Assembly (NCBI RefSeq): GCF_002845745.1
Contig: NZ_PIUM01000008.1
Location: 1 to 64,000 of the forward strand
Source of the DNA: Telmatospirillum siberiense
GTDB taxonomy: Bacteria > Pseudomonadota > Alphaproteobacteria > Rhodospirillales > Magnetospirillaceae
Direction: 5' to 3'
Length of the DNA stretch: 64,000 nucleotides
The notes under the pieces were generated by a model. It was not told where the DNA came from, searched no databases, and saw nothing but the letters and a program-made list of their open reading frames with translations. The position numbers were made by a program, and so were the translations under genes. Numbering within the stretch: position 1 is the first letter of the stretch; each line of letters begins with the position of its first letter. This document shows positions 8,702 through 19,966 of the stretch, in pieces.

Positions 8702-9538
8702 TCATGCGACAATCACATCATCCTTAATATCCATGACCTTGCACACCACGTCGATCAAATCGGCAAGTTCGTTTCGGGCCGCCTGCAGAGAGTGATTGGC
8801 GATGATGGAAGTCTTCGGTTCGTCGCTGTCGAACAAAGTGAGACCCTGATGAAACAACCGACGGAAAATGATGCGCTCGCCCAGTCCCTCGGCAAGATGG
8901 AACCCCATGATCGGGGCGATCTTCTCCAAAACGCGGGTCATGTCTTTCTTATTCTGGTCGGCCAGCCCCGACAGACGATTACGCAAGACGATCCAGTCGA
9001 ACGCGACTCGCCCGGCGTTTAACCGTTCCTCGCGGACTTCCCACAGCATCCGGGCATAGCCCCCCAGGGCGAGAGGCTCGAAGCTTCCCGGACGGAACTG
9101 CAACAACGGATCCAGATCGACGAAACTGTCATTTAAGGGGGTGACCAAGACGTCGGCCCTTTCATGGGCCGCCCGCGACAGGAACCCGTCACCGGCCGGA
9201 CAATCGACGATGACGACGCGGCAGGTTTCCGCCAAAGCCGCCAGAACGTCGTTGAGCATTTGCAGGTCATGCCGGCGCGCGGCGCTGCGGCTATCTTGCG
9301 ATGACGGCTCGATCAACCGATGCTCGGGCATGTCCAAATGGACCGAATGCTCCTCGCACCACATACGACGATTGCTCAGATAGCGGGTCAGGGATTGCTG
9401 ATGGGAATCGAGATCGACGGAACCGACGGGAATGCCAAGACGCGACAAACCGATGGCCAGATGCACGGCGATCGTCGTCTTGCCCGACCCGCCCTTCTCG
9501 TTGCCGACCACGACAACCTTCGCGCCACCCGCCTTCAC
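8702..9538 (-). CDS. mipZ: MipZ, ParA-like division-site ATPase
   Basis: A 278-residue P-loop ATPase of the ParA/MinD class. In Caulobacter, MipZ forms a polar gradient from ParB-parS and inhibits FtsZ away from midcell. Seen: deviant Walker A KGGSGKTT after VVVVGNEK, then IAVHLAIGLSRLGIPVGSVDLD; Walker B VVIVDCPAG; and the MipZ-specific blocks VTPLNDSFVDLD, FDWIVLRNRLSGL and GERIIFRRLFHQGLTLFD. The start is GTG with AGGA about 10 bases upstream. Unusually, it lies between an MCP-like gene and cheD. ParB is not in the window. Confidence 0.9.
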   Translation of the reverse strand: MKAGGAKVVVVGNEKGGSGKTTIAVHLAIGLSRLGIPVGSVDLDSHQQSLTRYLSNRRMWCEEHSVHLDMPEHRLIEPSSQDSRSAARRHDLQMLNDVLAALAETCRVVIVDCPAGDGFLSRAAHERADVLVTPLNDSFVDLDPLLQFRPGSFEPLALGGYARMLWEVREERLNAGRVAFDWIVLRNRLSGLADQNKKDMTRVLEKIAPIMGFHLAEGLGERIIFRRLFHQGLTLFDSDEPKTSIIANHSLQAARNELADLIDVVCKVMDIKDDVIVA

Positions 9539-9683
9539 GTCGGAGCCATCCTGTCTTTGCCGATGGTCATATCATCGGCGTTCACCTCAAAGAGGTGCCG
9601 GGTAATCATCTCCGCTTGGAAAGACTTGCGCAAGAGGCCAGGAGCGTTTCCTTGAGCTTTATGAAAACAAAACCCCGGCTGGA
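9539..9683. other. Short intergenic gap, mipZ-cheD
   Basis: 145 bp between two leftward genes. It contains the mipZ ribosome binding region. No clear hairpin terminator or promoter can be assigned. Confidence 0.4.
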
Positions 9684-10289
9684 CTATTGTTCGCCCTTCG
9701 AATCCAGTTGCTGCATCAGAACCAGACCGGTCGCGGGAAAATAATGCAGGGACCGAGGAAGATTCCCGCCCAGATGCTGGGCGGCGATGGGCAGGTTCCG
9801 TTCCTGCAGATATTGCAGGACCCAGTCGGCATTCGCCTCTCCCACCACCGGACCGGGCATCACGTTGGCACCGCCGAAAATCTTGATTTCCAGCCGCTCC
9901 CGCCGAGCCCCCCGGCGTAACAATCCTTCAATCAGAAGATCCATGGAATGGTTTCCATAGCGGAGCATGGTCATCAAATCGTCCGACCGCGGCGCGGGCG
10001 TGGAAGGCAGCATGAAATGATTGATGCCGGCGATGCCGGCCAGGGGATCGCGAATGCAGGCGGCAACGCAACTGCCCAGCACCGTCTCCAGCATCTCATC
10101 GAGAATGTTGGTGATGTAAAGCTGGCATGGCGCCAGCTTTACCGCATTTTTTTGAAATTTCTGGCTGAAATAATGAGACGGTCCGTCGCTGAGATCCTCA
10201 GGCCAAGACCGTCTTTTCCCTTCGGGCTGATACGCCGAATCCCCCCGCAAAACTTTCCTCGGCGGCGAATGGGATTTGATCCTTGTCAT
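9684..10289 (-). CDS. cheD: Chemoreceptor glutamine deamidase CheD
   Basis: A 201-residue CheD homologue, which deamidates specific glutamines of chemoreceptors and can bind CheC/CheY in other bacteria. The catalytic Cys74 ([11 protein letters not shown]) and His91 (GINHFMLP) are present with the same 17-residue spacing as in characterised CheD. The C-terminal KIFGGANVM and [10 protein letters not shown]-like region also fits. The N-terminal 50 residues ([16 protein letters not shown]...) are an extension beyond the usual 155-165-residue protein and look disordered and basic. Ribosome binding site AAGGA, 5 bases before ATG. No cheA, cheW, cheB or cheR in the window. Confidence 0.92.
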   Translation of the reverse strand: MTRIKSHSPPRKVLRGDSAYQPEGKRRSWPEDLSDGPSHYFSQKFQKNAVKLAPCQLYITNILDEMLETVLGSCVAACIRDPLAGIAGINHFMLPSTPAPRSDDLMTMLRYGNHSMDLLIEGLLRRGARRERLEIKIFGGANVMPGPVVGEANADWVLQYLQERNLPIAAQHLGGNLPRSLHYFPATGLVLMQQLDSKGEQ

Positions 10290-10307
10290 ACCTATCCTTT
10301 TTTACCC

Positions 10308-10348
10308 GGCCGGCGTCCTGAAACCGCTTGAGGACCTGGACGCCGGCC
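10308..10348. other. Hairpin between gltD and cheD
   Basis: Perfect 11-bp arms GGCCGGCGTCC (10308-10318) and GGACGCCGGCC (10338-10348) form a strong stem in the 69-bp gap after gltD. For the leftward transcripts the stem is followed by gggtaaaaaagg, which is A-rich, so it is not a standard intrinsic terminator. It could be an mRNA-stabilising or Rho-assisted structure. Confidence 0.55.
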
Positions 10349-10358
10349 AGGATCCCTG

Positions 10359-11774
10359 TCATCTCGGCAAATCGCTCCTGCCCATAAGGAACTCGTCCAC
10401 CGCCCGCGCCGCCTGTCGGCCCTCGCGGATAGCCCAGACCACCAGGGACTGGCCTCGACGCATATCGCCCGCAGCGAACACCTTGTCGAGCGAGGTGCGA
10501 TAGGACTGCGTGTCGGCTTTGACATTGCCCCGCTGATCCCGCCCGACGCCCAACTGCTCCAGTAAGCCGTCATGCACGGGGTGAACGAAGCCCATGGCCA
10601 ACAGAACCAAATCAGCCCTTAACACGAACTCGGAACCACCCACAGGTTGGAGTTTGCCATCGACACCGATTCCGCGCAACTGCGTGAGCTTGCCGTTTTC
10701 ACCCTCGAAACGCTGGGCGGTGACGCCCCAGCGCCGTTCACATCCTTCTTCATGTGAGGTCGAGGTGCGCAATTTGTAAGGCCAATTCGGCCATGTCAGC
10801 GCCTTGTTCTCCCGTTCCGGTGGTTTAGCGAGGATTTCAAGCTGAGTCACCGACGCCGCCCCCTGCCGATTCGACGTGCCGACGCAGTCCGAACCGGTGT
10901 CGCCGCCTCCGATCACCACGACATGCTTGCCGGTGGCGACGATTTCCGATTCCTGCCAACCTTCGCCCGAGACACGGCGATTGGACTGGCCAAGAAATTC
11001 CATGGCGAAATGCACACCCGACAAATCCCGACCGGGAATCGACAGGTCCCGAGGCTTCTCCGATCCCCCGGTCAGCACGACGGCGTCGAAGGAGGACAAC
11101 AGTTCATCGGCAGGAAAGTTCACGCCGACATGCACATTGGTCTTGAAGACCACACCCTCGCCCTCCATCTGGGCGACCCTGCGATCGATCGTCGACTTGT
11201 CGAGCTTGAAATCGGGAATACCATAGCGCATCAATCCGCCAACCTTGGCATTCTTCTCGAAGACGGTGACGGCATGCCCTGCCCGGGCCAGTTGCTGGGC
11301 GGCGGCCAGGCCGGAGGGTCCGGCGCCGATCACGGCGACCTTCTTGCCCGTACTGGTTTTCGGCGTCTCGGAAACGATCCAGCCTTCGGCCCATCCCCGC
11401 TCGACGATTCCATGCTCGATATCCTTGATGGAGACCGGCGAGTCAACGATGTTCAGAGTGCAGGCCGCCTCGCAGGGGGCAGGACAGACTCGCCCCGTCA
11501 TTTCCGGGAAGTTGTTGGTGGAATGCAGAACCTCCAGCGCGTCCCGCCAGCGGTTCCGGTAAACAAGATCATTCCAGTCGGGGATGATGTTATTGACCGG
11601 ACAACCGTTGTGGCAGAAGGGGATACCGCAATCCATGCAGCGCGCACCCTGATTGGTCAGGGCTGACGCATCCAGCGGAAGGGTGAACTCGTGGTAACTC
11701 CGCAACCGTTCCGCCACCGGCAGCGTCCCGTGATCGCGGCGCTCGATTTCCTTGAATCCCGTGGGCTTTCCCAT
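10359..11774 (-). CDS. gltD: Glutamate synthase small subunit
   Basis: NADPH-dependent glutamate synthase beta subunit, 471 residues, feeding electrons from NADPH through FAD and iron-sulfur centres to GltB for glutamate formation from glutamine and 2-oxoglutarate. The N-terminal Fe-S region [18 protein letters not shown] is seen, then the FAD-binding [17 protein letters not shown] and the NADPH-binding [12 protein letters not shown]. The start at 11774 lies 1 bp after the gltB stop, so the two are translationally coupled; the frame extends further upstream into gltB but that is overlap. Normal length for the family. Confidence 0.97.
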   Translation of the reverse strand: MGKPTGFKEIERRDHGTLPVAERLRSYHEFTLPLDASALTNQGARCMDCGIPFCHNGCPVNNIIPDWNDLVYRNRWRDALEVLHSTNNFPEMTGRVCPAPCEAACTLNIVDSPVSIKDIEHGIVERGWAEGWIVSETPKTSTGKKVAVIGAGPSGLAAAQQLARAGHAVTVFEKNAKVGGLMRYGIPDFKLDKSTIDRRVAQMEGEGVVFKTNVHVGVNFPADELLSSFDAVVLTGGSEKPRDLSIPGRDLSGVHFAMEFLGQSNRRVSGEGWQESEIVATGKHVVVIGGGDTGSDCVGTSNRQGAASVTQLEILAKPPERENKALTWPNWPYKLRTSTSHEEGCERRWGVTAQRFEGENGKLTQLRGIGVDGKLQPVGGSEFVLRADLVLLAMGFVHPVHDGLLEQLGVGRDQRGNVKADTQSYRTSLDKVFAAGDMRRGQSLVVWAIREGRQAARAVDEFLMGRSDLPR

Positions 11775-11775
11775 C

Positions 11776-14700
11776 TCAGTGGCTCCCCGCCAGAGAGGCT
11801 TCCTCGGCCTGCACCTTCTGCATGGCCTCGAGCGCCTTGCGATAATCGACAGGCATGACCTTGACGAATTTCGGCATGTAATGATCCCAGTTGAGCAGCA
11901 GGTCATTGGCCCGGGCGCTGTTGGTGTAGCGCCGATGATTTTCGATCAGCATGCGCAGGCGAATTTCATCGTGCCGGGTCATGTCGGCCGAAATATCCAC
12001 CAAACCATGTCCCTCCAGTTCGCCGCCGGACCAATCCTGAGCCTCGGGAGCATTTTCCTCGGCGGCGACGGGGGCCAGCTCGACCATGGCCAGATTGCAC
12101 CTCCGTTCGAAATCACCATCCTCGTCAAGGACGTAGGCAATGCCGCCGCTCATGCCGGCGGCGAAATTGCGCCCCGTGCTGCCAATGACGACGACGATAC
12201 CGCCGGTCATATATTCGCAGCCATGATCGCCGACCCCTTCGACCACCGCGGTGGCACCGGAATTGCGGACGGCGAAGCGCTCGCCACCGACGCCGCGGAA
12301 GTAGCATTCCCCTTCGATGGCACCGTATAACACGGTATTGCCGACGATGATGTTCTCCTCGGCGGCCAGTTTCGATTTCGGCGACGGCAGGATGACGATG
12401 CGTCCGCCCGACAGTCCCTTGCCCACATAGTCGTTGGCTTCGCCGGTCAGCTCCAGCGTCACGCCCTTGGCCAGGAACGCACCGAAGCTTTGCCCCGCCG
12501 TTCCGGCCAGACGCACCGAAATGGTGTCGTCGGGCAGACCATGATGGCCGTAGCGCCGCGCCACCTCGCCCGACAGCATGGCCCCCACGGTGCGGTCGAC
12601 GTTATGGACCGGCAGATCGATCTGCACCGGCTTCCGGCTCTCAAGGGCCGGCATGGCCTGGGCGATGATCTTGCGGTCAAGGACGTCCTCCAGACCACGA
12701 TTCTGCTTTTCGCAATGGCGCGTGGCCACTCCTTCCGGAGCATCCGGCGTATGGAACAAGCGGGTGAAGTCGAGCCCCTTGGCTTTCCAGTGATCGAGCG
12801 CCTGGCGCGCATCGAGCAGGTCGCTGCGCCCGATCAGATCTTCGAATTTGCGGATGCCCAGCGAGGCCATGATCTCGCGAACCTCCTCGGCGACGAAGAA
12901 GAAATAATTGATGACATGCTCAGGCTGCCCGGTGAACCGCTTGCGCAGTTCCGGATCCTGGGTGGCGACACCCACGGGGCAGGTGTTGAGATGGCATTTG
13001 CGCATCATGATGCAGCCCGAGGCGATCAACGGCGCCGTGGCGAAACCGAACTCGTCGGCGCCCAGCAAGGCCCCGATGATCACGTCGCGCCCGGTCCTGA
13101 CGCCACCGTCCACCTGCACGGCGATACGGCCGCGCAATCTGTTCAGGACCAGGGTCTGATGGGTTTCCGCCAGACCAATTTCCCAGGGACCGCCGGCATG
13201 CTTGATCGAAGTCAGCGGCGAAGCGCCGGTGCCGCCGTCATGGCCGGAGATGGTCACATGGTCGGCGCGCGCCTTCGCCACACCCGCAGCCACGGTGCCG
13301 ACGCCGGATTCCGAGACCAGCTTGACGCTGATGCGGGCCTGGGGATTGACGCTCTTCAGATCGAAGATAAGCTGCGCCAAATCCTCGATCGAATAGATGT
13401 CGTGGTGCGGCGGCGGACTGATCAGGCCGACGCCGGGCGTCGAATGACGGACCCGCGCGATGGTGGCATCCACCTTGTGGCCGGGCAGCTGCCCCCCCTC
13501 GCCCGGCTTGGCGCCCTGCGCCATCTTGATCTGGATGTCGTCGGCATTGACCAGATATTCGGCGGTGACGCCGAACCGCGCCGAAGCCACCTGCTTGATC
13601 GCCGAACGCATGGAATCGCCGTTGGTCAGAGGGCGGAAGCGTTCCGCCTCCTCGCCGCCTTCACCGGTGTTGGAGCGTCCGCCGATACGGTTCATGGCGA
13701 TGGCCAGGGTGGTATGGGCCTCGCGGCTGATCGATCCGTAGCTCATCGCCCCGGTCGAAAAACGCTTGACGATCTGCGCCGCGGACTCGACCTCGTCCAG
13801 GGGCACCGGGGCGCCGACCGCCTTCAACTGGAACAGGCCGCGCAGATTGAGCAACCGTTCACTCTGGTCGTTCAACAGCTTGGAAAATTCCCGGTAGCGT
13901 TCGGGCAGATTACCGCGCACCGCATGCTGGAGCGCACTGATGGTCTGCGGCGTCCAGGCATGTTCCTCGCCGCGCAGACGCACGGCATATTCGCCCCCGG
14001 CATCCAACATCGAGCGCAGCACCGGCGAGGCGCCGAAGGCGTTCTGGTGACGGATCATCATCTCCCGGGCGATCTCTTCGACGCCGACCCCTTCGATGGT
14101 GGCGTTGGTGCCCTTGAAATAGGTATCGACGAATTTCCGCGACAATCCGACCGCGTCGAAGATCTGCGCGCCGCAGTAGGACTGGTAGGTCGAGATGCCC
14201 ATCTTGGCCATCACCTTCAGGATGGCCTTGTCGATGCCCTTGATGAACCGCTTGTGCAGATCATGTTCCGAGATCGGTTCGGACAATGTCGGGCGGATGG
14301 CGTCCAGGGTTTCGAACGCCAGATAGGGATTGATCGCCTCGGCGCCATAGCCGGCCAGCAGGCAGAAATGGTGGACCTGAAGCGCGCTGCCGGTCTCGAC
14401 GACCAAACCGACCTCGGTGCGCTTGCCTTCGGCGACCAGATGATGATGCACCGCCGATGTGGCGAGCAGCGCCGGAACCGGAATGCGCTCGGGGCCGACA
14501 TCGCGGTCCGACAGCACGAGGATGTTCACCCCCTCGCCAACCACGCGGCTCACCTCCGTCTTGATCCGCTCGATGGCCTCTGCCAGTCCCTCCGGGCCGG
14601 AGGTCGCCGGCCAGGTGATATCGATGGTCACTGATTTGAAGGCGTTGTCGGCATGCTGGCTGATGGCGCGGATCTTCTCCAGATCCTCGTTGGTCAGGAT

Positions 14701-16413
14701 CGGCTGGCGCACCTCGAGCCGCTTGCGCAATGCGCCGTCGGGCCTTCCCAGCAGGTTCGGCCGGGGCCCGATCAGGCTGACCAGGCTCATCACCGCCTCC
14801 TCGCGGATGGAATCGATCGGCGGATTGGTCACCTGGGCGAAGCACTGCTTGAAATAGGTGTAAAGCAGCTTGGGCTTGGACGAAAGCACGGCCAGAGGCG
14901 TGTCGGTGCCCATGCTGCCCACAGCCTCCTGACCGGCGACGGCCATCGGTGTGATGAGGAATTTGATGTCTTCCTGCGTGTAACCGAAGGCCTGTTGACG
15001 GTCGAGAAGCGAGACTTCGGTCGCCTGACGGTCGGGCTGCTGCTCGGGCAGGTCCTCAAGGAAGATCTGGCTTTTGGCCAGAAGCTCCGTATAGGGATGC
15101 GCGTTCGCCAACTCGGCCTTGATTTCGGCGTCATCGATGATGCGCCCCTGGTCGAGATCGATCAGCAGCATCCTGCCGGGCTGCAGGCGCCATTTCTTGA
15201 CGATCTTCTCCTCGGGAATGGGTAGCACGCCCATCTCGGAGGCCATCACCACGATATCGTCATCGGTGACCAGATAACGTGCCGGCCGCAGCCCATTGCG
15301 GTCCAAGGTCGCGCCGATCTGCCGGCCATCGGTGAAACACACCGCCGCCGGCCCGTCCCAGGGCTCCATCAAGGCCGCGTGATATTCGTAGAAGGCGCTT
15401 CGCTTCTCGTCCATCAGCGGATTGCCGGCCCAAGCCTCCGGGATCATCATCATCATCGCATGGGCCAGCGAATAGCCGCCCTGCACCAGCAATTCGAGGG
15501 CATTGTCGAAGCTGGCGGAGTCGGACTGACCGTCGAAGGTCAGGGGCCACAACTTGGCCAAATCGTCGCCCAGGAGATCCGACTGCATGGCATAGCGCCG
15601 GGCCACCATCCAGTTCAAATTGCCGCGCAATGTGTTGATCTCGCCGTTGTGGCAGATCATGCGGAAGGGATGGGCCAGACTCCAGGTCGGAAAGGTGTTG
15701 GTGGAAAAGCGCTGATGGACCAGGGCGAGCGCCGAAACCAGGCGCTCATCGACGAGATCCTTGAAATAAGGACCGACCTGATCGGCCAGCAGCATTCCCT
15801 TGTAGACGATGGTGCGCGACGACATCGAGGGGATGTAGAAGGTTTTCGCTTGCGCGGAGAAACGCTCGCGAATGGTGATCGACATCTGCTTCCTGATGAC
15901 GAACAGCTTGCGTTCGAACGCATCCTGATCGGCGAGCTGAGCGCCGCGACCGATGTAGACCTGCCGGATCACCGGCTCCGAGGCACGCACGCTTTCGCCA
16001 AGCACGCCGCTGTCCACCGGGACGTCGCGCCAACCGAGAAGGACCTGCCCCTCATCGGCGATGACCTTCTCGATGATCGCCTCGCATTCGGCGCGCACGT
16101 CCTTTTCCTGGGGCAGGAAGATCATGCCGACGCCGTAGGCACCCAATGCCGGCAGGGCGATGCCCAAGCGCTCCGCCTCGGGACGCAGTAAGCCGTCCGG
16201 CAACTGAAGCAGGATGCCCGCGCCGTCACCCGCCAGCGGATCGGCGCCGACGGCGCCACGATGGGTCAGGTTGACGAGGATTTGCAGCCCTTGCCGGACG
16301 ATCTCATGATTTTTTCGGTTCTTGATATCGACCACGAAGCCGACACCGCAGGCGTCATGTTCGTGACGCGGATCATAAAGCCCCTGGTCGTTCGGAGAAC
16401 CGTTCAAAGTCAT
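11776..16413 (-). CDS. gltB: Glutamate synthase large subunit
   Basis: Glutamate synthase alpha subunit, 1545 residues. The N-terminal amidotransferase nucleophile is Cys22 in HDACGVGFV, so a 21-residue propeptide would be removed. The FMN/synthase domain includes [16 protein letters not shown] and the 3Fe-4S ligands [13 protein letters not shown]. The C-terminal GXGXG beta-helix domain follows ([17 protein letters not shown]). First gene of gltB-gltD. Together with glutamine synthetase (not in this window) it forms the main ammonium-assimilation route. A long opposite-strand frame over this gene is a high-GC shadow. Confidence 0.98.
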   Translation of the reverse strand: MTLNGSPNDQGLYDPRHEHDACGVGFVVDIKNRKNHEIVRQGLQILVNLTHRGAVGADPLAGDGAGILLQLPDGLLRPEAERLGIALPALGAYGVGMIFLPQEKDVRAECEAIIEKVIADEGQVLLGWRDVPVDSGVLGESVRASEPVIRQVYIGRGAQLADQDAFERKLFVIRKQMSITIRERFSAQAKTFYIPSMSSRTIVYKGMLLADQVGPYFKDLVDERLVSALALVHQRFSTNTFPTWSLAHPFRMICHNGEINTLRGNLNWMVARRYAMQSDLLGDDLAKLWPLTFDGQSDSASFDNALELLVQGGYSLAHAMMMMIPEAWAGNPLMDEKRSAFYEYHAALMEPWDGPAAVCFTDGRQIGATLDRNGLRPARYLVTDDDIVVMASEMGVLPIPEEKIVKKWRLQPGRMLLIDLDQGRIIDDAEIKAELANAHPYTELLAKSQIFLEDLPEQQPDRQATEVSLLDRQQAFGYTQEDIKFLITPMAVAGQEAVGSMGTDTPLAVLSSKPKLLYTYFKQCFAQVTNPPIDSIREEAVMSLVSLIGPRPNLLGRPDGALRKRLEVRQPILTNEDLEKIRAISQHADNAFKSVTIDITWPATSGPEGLAEAIERIKTEVSRVVGEGVNILVLSDRDVGPERIPVPALLATSAVHHHLVAEGKRTEVGLVVETGSALQVHHFCLLAGYGAEAINPYLAFETLDAIRPTLSEPISEHDLHKRFIKGIDKAILKVMAKMGISTYQSYCGAQIFDAVGLSRKFVDTYFKGTNATIEGVGVEEIAREMMIRHQNAFGASPVLRSMLDAGGEYAVRLRGEEHAWTPQTISALQHAVRGNLPERYREFSKLLNDQSERLLNLRGLFQLKAVGAPVPLDEVESAAQIVKRFSTGAMSYGSISREAHTTLAIAMNRIGGRSNTGEGGEEAERFRPLTNGDSMRSAIKQVASARFGVTAEYLVNADDIQIKMAQGAKPGEGGQLPGHKVDATIARVRHSTPGVGLISPPPHHDIYSIEDLAQLIFDLKSVNPQARISVKLVSESGVGTVAAGVAKARADHVTISGHDGGTGASPLTSIKHAGGPWEIGLAETHQTLVLNRLRGRIAVQVDGGVRTGRDVIIGALLGADEFGFATAPLIASGCIMMRKCHLNTCPVGVATQDPELRKRFTGQPEHVINYFFFVAEEVREIMASLGIRKFEDLIGRSDLLDARQALDHWKAKGLDFTRLFHTPDAPEGVATRHCEKQNRGLEDVLDRKIIAQAMPALESRKPVQIDLPVHNVDRTVGAMLSGEVARRYGHHGLPDDTISVRLAGTAGQSFGAFLAKGVTLELTGEANDYVGKGLSGGRIVILPSPKSKLAAEENIIVGNTVLYGAIEGECYFRGVGGERFAVRNSGATAVVEGVGDHGCEYMTGGIVVVIGSTGRNFAAGMSGGIAYVLDEDGDFERRCNLAMVELAPVAAEENAPEAQDWSGGELEGHGLVDISADMTRHDEIRLRMLIENHRRYTNSARANDLLLNWDHYMPKFVKVMPVDYRKALEAMQKVQAEEASLAGSH

Positions 16414-16660
16414 TTTCCAAGTCTTTCCCTACAGCCGTCGTCCGAGATGACGGCAGACCACACAAAGGCATCCGGCAAAAACGATTTGCCGGCAACACGA
16501 AAGGATATTCGCGGGATGGCGTCGCGGAAGTCATTTTTCAGAAGATGGCGACGTCTGGTCAAGCTTTTCTTATCAGGATTATCCCTTGTCGCCCTTCTTC
16601 CCGCCACTCCTTTCCGCGCGCCTTTCCGATGCGTTGTTTAAAAATAATAGAAAATCCAGG
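16414..16660. promoter_or_regulatory. Divergent promoter region gltB / flavoprotein
   Basis: About 250 bp separate the divergent gltB and flavoprotein genes. No gene is present. The stretch nearest the flavoprotein (ttgtttaaaaataatagaaaa) is AT-rich. No operator could be assigned. Confidence 0.35.
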
Positions 16661-16696
16661 ATGATGCCCGCCGAACGAACGGAGACGGAACGCGCG

Positions 16697-17920
16697 ATGA
16701 CGGGTGACGGAGTGATTTGCGTGATCGGCGGCGGACCGGCCGGATTGATGGCCGCGGAGACGGCGGCCGCAGGAGGAGCCGACGTCGTCGTCTGCGACGC
16801 CATGCCGTCGGTTGGCCGAAAATTTCTTCTCGCCGGCCGCGGCGGCCTCAATCTGACCCATAGCGAACCCGGACCCGCGTTCGTTTCCCGCTATGGTGCC
16901 GAAGCCGGCCTGTTCGGCGGATTTCTGGCGGAATTCGGTCCCGATGATTTGCGCGCCTGGGCCCGGGATCTTGGTATCGAGACATTCGTGGGCAGCAGCG
17001 GCCGGGTTTTTCCGGCCGAATTCAAGGCGGCCCCCCTGCTCCGGGCGTGGGTGCGCAGGCTGCGCGACCAGGGGATCACCTTCCGCCCCCGCCATCGGTG
17101 GGCCGGTTTCGCCGACGACGGAGCGCTCGTCTTCCGCTCCCCCCGGGGCGAATGGCACCTGTCTCCCGGCGCGACCGTGCTGGCCCTGGGCGGAGGAAGC
17201 TGGCCGCACCTGGGATCGGATGGCGGATGGATTTCCCCCCTGCAGTCCATCGGCTGCCGGATCCGGCCGTTGCGTCCCAGCAACTGCGGCTTCCTGGTCG
17301 CCTGGTCGAGCCATATGGCACCGCATTTCGGCCAGCCCTTGAAAGCCGTCGCCTTAAGCTTTGGCGGGCGTCGCCTGCGGGGCGAGGCGATGCTGACCGA
17401 ATACGGCATCGAGGGCGGAGCGGTCTATGCGCTTTCCGCCGCCTTGCGCGACGCGATCGATCGAGACGGAAGCGCCGTCCTGACTGTCGATCTCAAGCCG
17501 GATTTTTCCGAAGAGACGCTGAGCGAGCGTCTGGCACGGCCTCGGGGGCGACTATCGCTGTCCAATTGGCTGCGCCGGACCGCCAACCTGCCCCCGGCGG
17601 CCGTGGCCCTGCTCCGCGAGACGGCACCGGCGGAAGCCCTGGCCCGCCCGGCCTCCCTGGCCCGGGCAATCAAGACCGCGCCCGTGCCGCTCCATGGCGC
17701 GAGGCCGCTCGCCGAGGCGATCTCCAGCGCCGGCGGATTATGTTTCGAAGAGCTCGACGACGATCTCATGGTGCGCCGCCGCCCCGGACTCTTCGCCGCC
17801 GGCGAAATGCTCGATTGGGAGGCGCCGACCGGCGGCTATCTGCTGACCGGCTGTTTCGCCACCGGCCGGCGGGCCGGCCGGGGTGCTTTGCGATGGCTGG
17901 AAACCGCCGGGAAAAGATGA
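16697..17920 (+). CDS. HI0933-family FAD-dependent flavoprotein (TIGR03862-like)
   Basis: A soluble NAD(P)/FAD-dependent oxidoreductase-like protein of about 407 residues. The N-terminal dinucleotide fold IGGGPAGLMAAETAAAGG is followed by the family block PSVGRKFLLAGRGGLNLTHSE. Near the C-terminus GLFAAGEMLDWEAPTGGYLL is the second FAD-contacting motif. Substrate unknown; relatives are annotated as aminoacetone oxidase or BaiN/RdsA. The start is uncertain: ATGs at 16661/16664 with AGG adjacent are alternatives; I prefer 16697 because the fold begins soon after it and GACGGA lies 7 bases upstream. Convergent with the FIST chemoreceptor, 24 bp apart. Confidence 0.85.
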   Translation: MTGDGVICVIGGGPAGLMAAETAAAGGADVVVCDAMPSVGRKFLLAGRGGLNLTHSEPGPAFVSRYGAEAGLFGGFLAEFGPDDLRAWARDLGIETFVGSSGRVFPAEFKAAPLLRAWVRRLRDQGITFRPRHRWAGFADDGALVFRSPRGEWHLSPGATVLALGGGSWPHLGSDGGWISPLQSIGCRIRPLRPSNCGFLVAWSSHMAPHFGQPLKAVALSFGGRRLRGEAMLTEYGIEGGAVYALSAALRDAIDRDGSAVLTVDLKPDFSEETLSERLARPRGRLSLSNWLRRTANLPPAAVALLRETAPAEALARPASLARAIKTAPVPLHGARPLAEAISSAGGLCFEELDDDLMVRRRPGLFAAGEMLDWEAPTGGYLLTGCFATGRRAGRGALRWLETAGKR

Positions 17921-17944
17921 GGGCCGGCGGTCTCGGATGGGCCC

Positions 17945-19966
17945 CTAATCCATACGTTTCAACAACTCCACCTCGGTATCGAGAGCGGCGACCGATCGGC
18001 GCTGTTCGTCGACTTTCCGTCCAAGGGCCGACAATGTGGCCTCGATCATGGACGCGTTGACAACGACGGCGTCGACCTGTCTGACCGTCCCCTGGAAACG
18101 TTCCCGCACATCGCCGAAACGGCGATTGGCCGACTCGATCTTGCCGCCGAGGGACGACAGGCCATCCTCGATGCAGGCGATGGCCGTCTGGGTACGTCCC
18201 AGCGATGCCTTGGTATCGGTGGCCAGCTTTTTCACCTCGTTGGCGACGACGGCGAAGCCGCGCCCGGTTTCCCCAGCCCTGGCCGCCTCGATGGTGGCGT
18301 TCAAGGCCAGAAGATTGGTCTGCCCCGCAATACCGTCGATGATCTCGATGACGTCGCGCATGCCCGACGCGTGCCGGTGCAACGAGGCGAAGCCCTCGAC
18401 CAGGGCATCGGCGTCCCCCGTGTCGAGCGCCAGATCGGCATTGGCCTGGATGCTGACGCGGATACCGTCCACCGTGCCACGGATATCGGAGAGCTTGGAG
18501 AGCACCCCCTCGATTTCGGACGTCAAAGCGACGCCGGTATCGAAGTGGGCGGTAAGACGATGGATGACGTAGCTCCGCAGGCGGTTGAGGATTTCGACCC
18601 GGTTGAGGTGGCATCGGGTGAAATATTCGCGAAATCTGGCGTAATAGATGGGAAAATTGTCGACCAGATCGTCGGCGAACGGTCCATCGCCGACATCGAA
18701 GAACACCACAGCGGACAATGTCTGATTGACATTGATGCCGAACATCTCGCCGAAAGTGGAAAATCCGGCAACCGGAGCCGGCCAGATTCCGGACAATCCG
18801 GCCAGCGCCGCTTCGTTGTTGAGACGACGCAGGATACAGTCGTTCAGCAGCACGGCAAGCGGAGCCGGCTTGCCGCGCAGGAAGACCTCGACATCCTGTT
18901 TGGTCTGCTCGATGAAGTCGGTGGCCTGCAGCAACCAGAGTTCGTCACCCGGATTGACGTCGCAAAAGAATGTGATGCTTCCCTGGACGGGGTCGATCCC
19001 GGCCACCGAGCGAACATAGAACTCGCCGTCCAATTCGATGCCGAAAGTATGCTTCTTCAGTTTTTCGGCCAACGCCGCCGGCGACACCCCCATGGCCCTG
19101 GCGACCGCCTCGGCCGCCGATACCGGCCGGCCACTGGCCGCGTCAAACACCGCCTTGACGCAACGCAGGTCGGGATCGGCATCGATGACGATGAAAGACT
19201 TGTCGGTCTTCTTGAAATTCTGACTTTTGAGCGCCCCATAGCGTTTGCCGGGCGCCAGTTTGAGAAAGGCGATGACGGCATGGTTCTCAAGCACTTTTCG
19301 GCCGTCATAAATATAGGTGTTGCGGAAGTCGAACTTTCCGCCCGCCGAACCACCGACGAACAGGCAGGGGAATCGGGCTGAGCGGTATACCGATTCCATG
19401 AAAAGATTTTCGCAGTTGGACAAGCCATCGATGAAAGTCAACGCCAGCGAATCATGCGCATCAAGATGGAACGACGGATGAAGCGAGTTCAGCGACTGAC
19501 GGATGCGCCCCACCCGCTCCTCCCGGTTGAGGGACGGCTTGCCCTGCCGGATATCTTCGTTATGCAGGGGAATGGAGTGTATGGAGACCTGGTCGATCAG
19601 GTCCGGCGAAAATATCTGCACCACGACGCTCGACCATTGATCCCCGGTCGGCTTGTAGAGTGACCCACCGGCCTGGAAACATAGCTCCCCGGCCGTGGAG
19701 ACGGCCAGCACCAGAGTATGCTCGGCAAGGCGTCTCAAGTTCGTCGTCACGCGAATGAAATCGACATGTGGCGAGACGAAGGCCAAGGCGATCGGCGACG
19801 GCCGGCCGGCGAAAAGAAAATCGTCGGAGGACAGTTGCGCCAGGGCTCCGTCGCTGTCGATCACCCGGATTGGGGGGGCCGGCGTCTTGACGGGAGAAAC
19901 GGAAGTGGGTTCACGATCGACCGGCAAGGTGTCAATCGATGGGACAGCCTTGTTCCAAAGGAACAT
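17945..19966 (-). CDS. Soluble chemoreceptor with FIST sensor domain
   Basis: A 673-residue protein combining FIST_N (about 55-240), FIST_C (about 250-400, with FAGFSTFGE-like block [15 protein letters not shown]) and a C-terminal MCP signalling domain. The hairpin tip [20 protein letters not shown] is near residue 547, followed by [15 protein letters not shown]. No membrane helix is seen, so it is a cytoplasmic receptor. FIST domains are proposed to sense small ligands such as amino acids; the ligand here is unknown. Ribosome binding site AGGAGA, 6 bases before ATG. A basic Pro-rich N-terminal 50 residues precede the sensor. Confidence 0.9.
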   Translation of the reverse strand: MFLWNKAVPSIDTLPVDREPTSVSPVKTPAPPIRVIDSDGALAQLSSDDFLFAGRPSPIALAFVSPHVDFIRVTTNLRRLAEHTLVLAVSTAGELCFQAGGSLYKPTGDQWSSVVVQIFSPDLIDQVSIHSIPLHNEDIRQGKPSLNREERVGRIRQSLNSLHPSFHLDAHDSLALTFIDGLSNCENLFMESVYRSARFPCLFVGGSAGGKFDFRNTYIYDGRKVLENHAVIAFLKLAPGKRYGALKSQNFKKTDKSFIVIDADPDLRCVKAVFDAASGRPVSAAEAVARAMGVSPAALAEKLKKHTFGIELDGEFYVRSVAGIDPVQGSITFFCDVNPGDELWLLQATDFIEQTKQDVEVFLRGKPAPLAVLLNDCILRRLNNEAALAGLSGIWPAPVAGFSTFGEMFGINVNQTLSAVVFFDVGDGPFADDLVDNFPIYYARFREYFTRCHLNRVEILNRLRSYVIHRLTAHFDTGVALTSEIEGVLSKLSDIRGTVDGIRVSIQANADLALDTGDADALVEGFASLHRHASGMRDVIEIIDGIAGQTNLLALNATIEAARAGETGRGFAVVANEVKKLATDTKASLGRTQTAIACIEDGLSSLGGKIESANRRFGDVRERFQGTVRQVDAVVVNASMIEATLSALGRKVDEQRRSVAALDTEVELLKRMD

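Noticed and set aside
10308-10348. Standard intrinsic terminator for gltD
   Set aside because: The stem is strong but is followed by an A-rich, not U-rich, stretch in the leftward direction; listed only as a hairpin.
12490-14634. 714-codon open frame on the plus strand
   Set aside because: It lies entirely antisense to gltB, has no domain signature and shows the His/Arg/Gly-rich composition of a high-GC shadow frame.
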